DNA of 64,000 nt from Apteryx mantelli. Lineage: Eukaryota > Chordata > Aves > Apterygiformes > Apterygidae. This document shows positions 59,301-64,000 of the stretch, piece by piece. Every line of letters starts with the position of its first letter. Within the stretch, counting starts at the first letter, position 1. The stretch covers positions 109,765,169-109,829,168 of the forward strand of contig NC_089980.1 in the NCBI RefSeq assembly GCF_036417845.1, given 5' to 3'. The notes under the pieces are model-generated. The model made no database searches and was not told where the DNA came from. It saw only the letters and a program-made list of their open reading frames with translations. The translations under genes were made by a program, and so were the position numbers.

Positions 59301-60858
59301 TTATACATTAGCATGCTACTGAACACTACAATGAACCACTATGTAATCACTATGCATTCTTCCCAAATTTTATAAACTTCAAATTATATATAGTTAGTAC
59401 TGTATAATTAAATCCCTGGATGTATGCAATATTAAATAATACTTTTTAGAATGTTACTAAACGTTCTATGTTGAAAATGACTGTATGCTTTCAGCTATTT
59501 AAAAAGCTCAGGAATACCAATGAACATCCCTTATCCAGTTTTAGCCAAGTATGCAGAGGAAGCCATATGTGATCAGAAAGTACAGATAAAACAATATTTG
59601 GTCAGAATTACACAGAATGGTTTATATATCAAAATTATGATAATACTATTCAGAAAGATAAGGCAAAAAGGATCACTGATGATTAAATCATGATGAATAT
59701 GATACTATATACTAAAATACTCTGGTGAAGTATAATAAAAACAAGTCATTTTACTAACCAAGCAAGAGCAGTGAGATAAGACAAAAAAAGCAGAAAGACT
59801 GCAATTAAAAACTTAAATATTTCTTCTATGTAAAATCTAAGGTTAAATCAATGGTCTTACAGATACATAAGAGATCTGTACTATATATAATATAGCCTAT
59901 TGACAGATGCCCAACAGAAGCAGTGCATTTTACTTACAAAATTCTAGCCAAGTTCTTCAAGATATCACTTACGTAAAAACCAATACGCCAATCTACCACT
60001 GAGCCTCGTACGCACTATTAGTTATAACAGTGACCATTTACTGGTAACATCTGATACCAGAAATTCCAAACAGAAACTAAGATTTAAATTTAATAAACAG
60101 GATTTGCAAACTAGGGTGCAAGTCTCATCTATTAAATTTTTCATGTGTTCCTTCCCTGGGCACAAGGGTTACAACCTGTTTCTGAACAGGGCATTTTGCT
60201 TGAGTTACTTTTTTTTTTTTTTTTAAACAGATATACATATATATATATATATCACACACACGACATGTACATACCTCTGTTCAATGTAGCAGACAGGAGT
60301 TTATCAATAAAACTCATCTCAAAATAGTCAAATCAGTTTAAAAAATAAAGTTACTCTGAAGATAATGCACAAGTTTTAGATTAGATTCACATTTTATTCT
60401 AAATTACAAACATGAGGGAAAATGTTTGAAATACTATTAAGCATCAGTATTTTAAATGATAAAAGGTTAGGATGAACACCTCCACCCAAACCCTCAATAC
60501 TTAAAAGAACTTTAAACACTAAATAAGACTTACCCGTCTAAAAATTTTGACTTTGTGCTTCACTGTGTCCTCTGCTTGCTTTGTTTTCTCAGTTACACTT
60601 AGATTACAAGTAGGTGCTTGCTTTGACATCCCAGGTTTTTCACATTCCATTGCTCGCTCTTCTCCACGGAGTTCAAGTTTCATTTGAGTATCCAGTATAC
60701 TTTGATCAAAAGACTCCGTTTTTTTGTCTTCTTCGGCACAGCATTTCACACACACATATTCTTTATCTTCTTCACCCATCTGCTGTGCTTGAGAAAGACT
60801 CAGTCCAACACAATCACCGTGAAACCAATCATCACATCTACCACAGCCTACCATAAAC
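39161..60858 (-). CDS. PHF3: PHF3 C-terminal two thirds (twelve coding exons)
   Basis: PHD finger protein 3 is a nuclear regulator of transcription and RNA processing; its SPOC domain binds RNA polymerase II phosphorylated on the C-terminal repeat, and it competes with TFIIS through its TFIIS-like domain. Exons on the - strand are 60858-60534, 59287-59110, 56737-56584, 56464-56308, 55441-55325, 53089-52958, 52523-52388, 51995-51800, 50133-49986, 48494-48405, 44218-44023 and 41343-39161. All have GT-AG borders and agreeing phases, giving 1,336 residues and a TAA stop. Domain order is PHD finger (1-50, first zinc-ligand pair missing), TFIIS central domain (about 202-310), SPOC (about 475-612), a serine/asparagine-rich linker, a proline-rich block and an Arg/Glu/Lys/Asp-rich tail. 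Human PHF3 is 2,039 residues, so the N-terminal third lies beyond 64,000. No disabling change was seen, so the gene looks intact. Confidence 0.96.
41344..44022 (-). other. PHF3: PHF3 last intron
   Basis: A 2.7-kb intron contains the 340-bp CR1 3' fragment. The rest shows A-rich stretches (about 41,841-41,862) and no gene. Confidence 0.75.
41934..42272 (+). mobile_element. CR1 3' fragment in the last PHF3 intron
   Basis: About 340 bp match the last part of the CR1 described at 17.8-21.4 kb: the C-terminal end of ORF2 (with [19 protein letters not shown] and a stop at 42,190-42,192) and the full 3' UTR, ending in ATTCTGTG plus one degenerate octamer ATTCTGTA. It is a typical 5'-truncated insertion, antisense to PHF3, in the intron before the terminal exon. 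The 5' border is blurred because flanking ATATCTAAA repeats resemble the element. Confidence 0.93.
44023..44218 (-). CDS. PHF3: PHF3 exon: SPOC domain end
   Basis: The exon is 196 bp; acceptor TTTTGTAAATAG preceded by a CT repeat, donor GTAGGT. It starts [20 protein letters not shown] and contains [20 protein letters not shown], the most basic and most conserved part of SPOC, then PFDGPG. A second possible donor (GTACAG) lies 5 bases further on, but only the upstream one joins in frame with the last exon (G|GG, Gly, then [13 protein letters not shown]). Confidence 0.95.
44223..44249 (-). promoter_or_regulatory. PHF3: CT-repeat polypyrimidine tract at PHF3 acceptor
   Basis: On the - strand this reads as TTTTTCTCTCTCTCTCTCTT ahead of TTGTAAATAG, directly upstream of the exon at 44218-44023. 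It is both a dinucleotide microsatellite (AG on +, about 44231-44245) and the polypyrimidine tract of the splice acceptor. CU-rich tracts bind polypyrimidine-tract-binding proteins, so repeat length could influence use of this exon; that effect is inferred. Confidence 0.6.
45206..45240 (+). repeat. A-run followed by AAT microsatellite
   Basis: A run of about a dozen A is followed by about seven AAT trinucleotides and then AAAATA. A poly-A start can mark a decayed retrotransposon tail, but no element body is visible upstream. Confidence 0.85.
45803..45825 (+). repeat. T homopolymer
   Basis: A run of more than twenty T lies in a PHF3 intron, about 250 bases before the decayed CR1 copy begins. 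It would be an A-run on the PHF3 strand and could be the tail of an unrecognised minus-strand insertion, but no body is visible. Confidence 0.8.
46070..48117 (+). mobile_element. Decayed CR1-like LINE copy, truncated at its 3' end
   Basis: Fragments of CR1 ORF2 occur in order on the + strand: a [12 protein letters not shown] match to the endonuclease near 46,090, RPAWTNKEM near 46,620, a PSLR-type [13 protein letters not shown] stretch near 47,220, and the reverse-transcriptase block [14 protein letters not shown] near 47,420-47,460. The last match is a VWAPQ-like region near 48,045. Many stops and indels separate them. It lies antisense in the PHF3 intron between exons 48494-48405 and 44218-44023. 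The element stops within ORF2, with no CR1 3' UTR or octamers. That is unusual, because CR1 copies normally lose the 5' end. Its closest relative in the window is the inverted copy at 14.17-14.81 kb. Confidence 0.85.
48405..48494 (-). CDS. PHF3: PHF3 exon: SPOC domain middle
   Basis: The exon is 90 bp, exactly 30 codons and phase 0 at both ends; acceptor TTTCTCATAG, donor GTAAGA. It reads [20 protein letters not shown] and ends KASGTK. The G-G-R-I-S-P segment contributes an arginine that in PHF3 belongs to the basic surface contacting phosphorylated polymerase CTD. Skipping this exon would keep the frame but remove the centre of SPOC. Confidence 0.95.
49498..49510 (+). repeat. G homopolymer
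   Basis: Thirteen consecutive G follow GTGGGGC in a PHF3 intron. Long G runs are rare in this AT-rich context and are prone to length errors in sequencing and assembly. Confidence 0.85.
49986..50133 (-). CDS. PHF3: PHF3 exon: start of SPOC domain
   Basis: The exon is 148 bp; acceptor GTCGTTTTTAG, donor GTATTT. It completes the split arginine codon and ends in phase 0 after DYLTE. It encodes [20 protein letters not shown] and [12 protein letters not shown], the first strands of a SPOC domain with the tryptophan-lysine-glycine turn typical of the family. It is not visible as a long open frame; I found it by reading the - strand between flanking exons. Confidence 0.95.
50829..50916 (+). repeat. 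Two imperfect 44-bp direct repeats
   Basis: Copies at 50829-50872 and 50873-50916 share GCAGGA and TGGCAAAACCAGAA at the same spacing, then diverge. They are in a PHF3 intron within a somewhat GC-richer stretch (about 50,820-51,080) that could be part of an old dispersed repeat which I cannot name. Confidence 0.6.
51800..51995 (-). CDS. PHF3: PHF3 exon: pre-SPOC linker
   Basis: The exon is 196 bp; acceptor TCGTTCTAG, donor GTAATA. It completes the split glycine, then reads [20 protein letters not shown] and a serine-rich stretch ([14 protein letters not shown], with STSSILASE) before ending two bases into an arginine codon. The basic KKVKV segment could act in nuclear localisation, which is inference only. 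The frame meets a stop just after the donor, which confirms the exon end. Confidence 0.94.
52388..52523 (-). CDS. PHF3: PHF3 exon: linker with C-x2-C motif
   Basis: The exon is 136 bp; acceptor TTTCCTTAG, donor GTAATT. It starts [20 protein letters not shown] and ends with [11 protein letters not shown], the last glycine codon being split. The LNCKIC motif is conserved in PHF3 and the related DIDO1/SPOCD1 group, but I cannot assign it a zinc site with certainty. The ATG at the M of this segment is internal. Confidence 0.93.
52958..53089 (-). CDS. PHF3: PHF3 exon: acidic linker
   Basis: The exon is 132 bp (44 codons, phase 0 at both ends); acceptor TGTTTTTACAG, donor GTAAAA. It reads [20 protein letters not shown] and ends EEVMEIQ. 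This is a highly charged helix-prone linker that follows the TFIIS-like domain in PHF3. The open frame extends past both splice sites, so its borders are set by consensus sites and phase. Confidence 0.94.
55325..55441 (-). CDS. PHF3: PHF3 exon: end of TFIIS central domain
   Basis: The exon is 117 bp, exactly 39 codons and phase 0 at both ends; acceptor TTCTTCTAG, donor GTGAGA. It encodes [20 protein letters not shown] and then [19 protein letters not shown]. These are the last helices of the TFS2M domain, including the conserved P-E-E-L-A-S motif. It is too short to show as a long open frame and was found by reading between the flanking PHF3 exons. It completes the domain begun in the two exons above. 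Confidence 0.95.
56308..56464 (-). CDS. PHF3: PHF3 exon: TFIIS central domain core
   Basis: The exon is 157 bp; acceptor CTTGTGTTCTCACAG, donor GTATGT. It runs from [20 protein letters not shown] through the family hallmark [19 protein letters not shown]. In TFIIS this helical segment docks on RNA polymerase II; in PHF3 the related domain is thought to let it compete with TFIIS. The intron between this exon and the preceding one is only 119 bp (56465-56583), the shortest in this part of the gene. Confidence 0.96.
56584..56737 (-). CDS. PHF3: PHF3 exon: linker and start of TFIIS central domain
   Basis: The exon is 154 bp; acceptor TATTTTGATAG, donor GTGTTT. It starts by completing a glycine codon (G|GT) and ends two bases into an arginine codon. 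A lysine-rich stretch (KKKKIEKG) precedes [19 protein letters not shown], the first helix of the TFIIS central (TFS2M) domain. The donor has a weak +3 to +5 match (GTGTTT) compared with its neighbours. Confidence 0.94.
58514..58529 (+). other. G-quadruplex motif
   Basis: Four GGG runs separated by one, one and two bases (GGGTGGGTGGGTAGGG) form a very compact G-quadruplex consensus. More G runs follow to about 58,578. It is on the strand opposite to PHF3 RNA, so the RNA carries the C-rich complement, and the G-rich strand is the template inside the intron between exons 59287-59110 and 56737-56584. Confidence 0.75.
59110..59287 (-). CDS. PHF3: PHF3 exon: linker after PHD finger
   Basis: The exon is 178 bp; acceptor TTTATTTCAG, donor GTAATG. 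It starts in phase 0 with [20 protein letters not shown] and ends after one base of a glycine codon. It encodes a hydrophilic, serine- and lysine-rich segment between the PHD finger and the TFIIS-like domain, with no fold that I can recognise. Its sequence agrees with the recalled vertebrate PHF3 linker. Confidence 0.93.
60209..60272 (+). repeat. T-run and compound AT/CA microsatellite
   Basis: A run of about 16 T is followed within ten bases by ATATAC(AT)n and then CACACACAC. It lies in the PHF3 intron 3' of the PHD exon, about 260 bases past its donor. Confidence 0.85.
60534..60858 (-). CDS. PHF3: PHF3 exon: second part of PHD finger
   Basis: The exon is 325 bp; acceptor TTTTGTTTTCAG, donor GTAAGT. 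It starts on the third base of a codon and ends in phase 0. Read from [16 protein letters not shown] it supplies the third and fourth zinc cysteines, the histidine, the next cysteine and the final C-x2-C pair (VCVKC) of a C4HC3 PHD finger. The first cysteine pair has to come from an exon upstream of the window. The rest is a charged linker ending KIFRR. PHD fingers usually read histone H3 tails; the PHF3 finger is not known to me as a firm H3K4me reader. Confidence 0.95.
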
Positions 60859-61525
60859 CTGAAAACAAAATAAGATACAAGTCAGTGTATAGACTACAAA
60901 AGAACACACATCAACTTAAGCAGAATGCAGCGTACTTATTTTTATTTGTCCATCACAACAATTCATTCTTACCTGATAAATGATTTTCTTTGTAGCTTTA
61001 CATCCATCTCCAGCCTTACGACATGGTATGATCTTCCTGAGAAATAGGTTTTGTGCCACAATAGTCCAAGAGAATATCATAACCTCATTATGAATTTATA
61101 ACCTCTCCCACCTCCTACCAACAGGATGATTTTTTTTTTCCAGAGTACAATTAAAAAAAAATTGAGGTGTAAAAAAGAAAGCTCTCAAAACTGGTAAACA
61201 TAAGATTCAAAAAAAAAATTTTCTTGCAAGAGCATATTATCCTTATTTTCCTTCAAACATGATCATCATCCTTATAGCAGAAATGTATCGACAATTGATA
61301 CAATGTAATCTTCCACAGCAGTAAGAGAATCTTAAGCATTCTGAGGAATATTATCAGCACAGAAACCTAAAGCTATTATAAACAAGTAAGAATTTTACAT
61401 CAAACTCCTTGGACCATTATTATTGAATTATTTACAAAAAGTTACATTTTATTCTATTTCCTGGTGAATTTGGGGCCAGGAGGTCAGCTTCAGTTAGAGT
61501 TCATATGGCTAGCTAGCACTGATTT

Positions 61526-61563
61526 AAAAAACAAACAAACAAACAAAAAACAAAACACACACA
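61526..61563 (+). repeat. AAAC-rich simple repeat
   Basis: Four AAAC units lie within an A-rich stretch that grades into a short CA repeat, in the PHF3 intron upstream of the PHD exon. Confidence 0.8.
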
Positions 61564-61850
61564 CTAAGGTACATGCCACTTCAGTGTTGCTCAGCTCTGA
61601 CTTAGTTATTTGATGCTTGATAGTTATCTAAGGAACATTTCAAACACTGAAATGACCATTGTTTACAGCATATTTTCCCGTCTCGCAGTCACTTCACTGA
61701 AACTGTTGCATTATTTTGAAAGTAAAATTTTTCAGATATAAATAGTATTTTCAGTGTTGCAAACATCACTTGGGCTAAAATAAAACTATAATTTCTAACT
61801 ATTTTGCTGAAGTATTTTGATAATAGTTAGGTAACTGATAGGTAATATTA

Positions 61851-61874
61851 GTACCTAATTACACCATTAGGTAC
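61851..61874. repeat. Short inverted repeat
   Basis: Nine-base arms GTACCTAAT and ATTAGGTAC flank a six-base loop in the PHF3 intron upstream of the PHD exon. Arms of this length can occur by chance in AT-rich DNA. Confidence 0.6.
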
Positions 61875-64000
61875 AATTTCTCAGTGGAACTAATTTGAAA
61901 GAAAGGGGAATTTCAGAACTAGACAGGTTAAACACCTCAGTAAATCTGTTTCTAGAGACTGCTAATTGGTAGTAATTATTTTTACAACGCTTTCTTCTAA
62001 TAACGCACCTGGCATGACTACTCTAGAGCTGCTTTCCAATGAAGCAGAAAGAGCTCCTGCATTATCCAATCTTTTTCATATTTACATATTATATATAAAC
62101 ATATATTTAATATATTTTTATATCTGGCTAAGGAAAATCCAGAAAGACAGCAGAAGTGCTATGAAAAGTGTGATTTGTTAATACTGAAAAGCTTTTTACT
62201 GGATTCTTGACTGTTAAATTCCATAGGAGATAGAGCTAATTTAAAAGTAATTCAATGAAATGTTGGTCACTGACCCACAAACCCTGTTCTTTGATGCAAT
62301 ATCCTATAAATTCCTTTTGTAAGAAGATTCTAAGGAAAAAGATTCCTAACTTACCTATGTTCCTATTAAGTTTAGGATCTGCTAACTATCTGCTGACTTA
62401 CCTACTTTGCAAGGCCATATAAATACTACAAAACGCCCCTAAAGGAACTCTCATTCTCCTTCACCACAGAACTGTAGATGTAAACACTCCAGATCATTTT
62501 GAGGCTATTAATATATTTAAGAAACTACAGCCATCTCAAAACACCAAAATTCCTGCCATCTAACTATAGAACTTTGAAACCCAAGAGGAGGAAGAAGAAA
62601 AACACAGTGGTCTTATGTTCTGACCTTGCTTACCCCAAATAAATCAAGACTAAATTCTACTGAAGTAAACAGATTTTCTTGATGCAAAATGAGTCTGAGA
62701 AGTGTTAAAGCTCCAGAGGTTTCAGAAGAAGATCATATCCAGCTTCCCTAGCCTACGTTGCTGTTCACTAGATGTGAAGAAACCAGTTTTAAATCTAGTT
62801 TGTGAAAAAAATGTTTCTCTCATTTTTTATTTTAACTGAGCTGCAAGTACTTTTTTATTATTGTTCCTCACTAATAAATAATACAGATCTATTTAGTATT
62901 TTCAATTACAAAGGCACAGGTTCCTTCAAGTTTCATCACTACCTGAATGTTTCCAGATCTATGTTCCAGCAAAATGAAGACATACAAGAAAGTTGGTCAC
63001 ATTATGGGATAATTCCTTCTGATGGTCTTACCACAATACTGAAATATTCATAAACACAACAGGAAGACAAGAAAGAAGTGATGGGAATTTAAGACAAAGA
63101 TGATTGCTCATGAGAACCTACAGCCAAACCCCAGATCGCAGGAAATACAGCACAAGTGCCCATTTCACAATTACAATGGTCCACAAGAGGATGCTCTACA
63201 TAAGACATGTTCTGCACCACTGCAAGAAAATACTAATAAAGCTTTGGGGATATCAAAAACTGGACTAAAAAAAAATTCAAAATACAAGGCTTCCCACAGA
63301 GCTGAAATCAGATCAAAGCAAAAAAACAAGTGCTTCTTCATGCTTAAAGAATATTTTGGTGTACTAATGAATGAAAGCCTCTTGACTAAAAATTGAACGA
63401 AACCAAAAATACACTGTCTTGAAGCCACAAATACTATTTACTAAAATTTAATTTATTACTAAAATTTAATTTTATTAAATATATAAAATTTGATTTGTCT
63501 TCCATTTTGGAAATTCAGGCATTTAAGACTAATTTTTTTAAATCAGTAAGGCAGATTACAACCTTTAGCAACGAAAACTGAAAGATTTTGATTAACATTT
63601 TAAAAAAGTAGAGTGAACTCATAGAAAAGCAAAAATTAATTCCATGGACTAAAATATACAAGGTGCTACATATCTTAAAGTTGACAGTGCACACAAGTTT
63701 TCAGCTTAGATCAGGAACAGCAAGCGGGCAATACGGATGGCGAACGATACCACTAGTGCAGCAGACAGGCATCTAATTTGCATCTTTATATTCGGGCCTA
63801 TGAATACGAGAAACAGGCCAGGGTTTGGAGTTTCCCCCTCCCCCCTTATAACAAAGGCTTTATCTAATTTGGATGGTTTAAAATCTGTATTAGGGAGCTC
63901 TATGACATCTGTTCATTATCTGAAAGAAGGAAGTTTCAGGCTCCAAGTGATTTTTTTTTTTCTTGGTTGTTTAACCTTGCTAACATACATAATTCAAGGC

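Larger units (their letters stand above)
60859..64000 (-). other. PHF3: PHF3 intron upstream of the PHD exon (right end of window)
   Basis: I looked on the - strand for an exon supplying the first cysteine pair of the PHD finger (a C-x-C type block ending in an arginine codon lacking its last base) and found none. This stretch is therefore read as intron continuing beyond the window. It is AT-rich with only simple repeats. Confidence 0.6.

Overview
The window looks like bird nuclear DNA. It is AT-rich and intron-dominated, and it carries CR1 retrotransposons whose 3' ends have the tandem ATTCTGTG-type octamers typical of birds and other sauropsids. The two genes are single-copy vertebrate genes in the same convergent neighbourhood as on human chromosome 6q12. 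There are no prokaryotic features, no CRISPR array and no RNA gene that I can support.

Layout. From 1 to about 33.8 kb the window holds the 3' end of EYS (eyes shut homolog) on the + strand. Three coding exons (4084-4256, 22232-22393, 32625-33820) are separated by introns of 18.0 and 10.2 kb. They join in frame and encode the last 509 residues: an EGF repeat, laminin G, two EGF repeats, and a final laminin G. From 60.9 kb down to 39.2 kb the window holds the 3' two thirds of PHF3 (PHD finger protein 3) on the - strand. Twelve coding exons with canonical GT-AG borders and matching phases encode 1336 residues: most of a PHD finger, a TFIIS-type central domain, a SPOC domain and a long low-complexity C-terminus. 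The first pair of PHD zinc ligands and the N-terminus must lie beyond 64,000. The two genes meet tail to tail across 5.3 kb of non-coding sequence. Near its middle is a perfect 16-nt palindrome that gives an AATAAA hexamer on both strands.

Repeats. A 5'-truncated but otherwise nearly complete CR1 LINE (about 17.80-21.43 kb, + strand) sits in an EYS intron. It retains an esterase-like ORF1 remnant and a frameshifted endonuclease/reverse-transcriptase ORF2. A short CR1 3' fragment (41.93-42.27 kb) and a decayed CR1-like copy (46.07-48.12 kb) lie in PHF3 introns. A second decayed copy of the same lineage lies inverted at 14.17-14.81 kb. Over about 450 bp these two copies are nearly identical, although the sequence on either side is much more diverged. 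This looks like ectopic gene conversion or a recent duplication and is the most unusual signal here. Smaller items are a possible 430-bp solo LTR, a 57-bp tandem duplication, a G-quadruplex motif, several microsatellites and a CT-repeat polypyrimidine tract at a PHF3 acceptor.

Function. EYS is a secreted, EGF/laminin-G-rich photoreceptor protein. PHF3 is a nuclear regulator that binds phosphorylated RNA polymerase II. Nothing suggests that they work together; they are neighbours by conserved synteny. I found no new multi-gene system. The interest lies in the gene-junction architecture and the repeat history.
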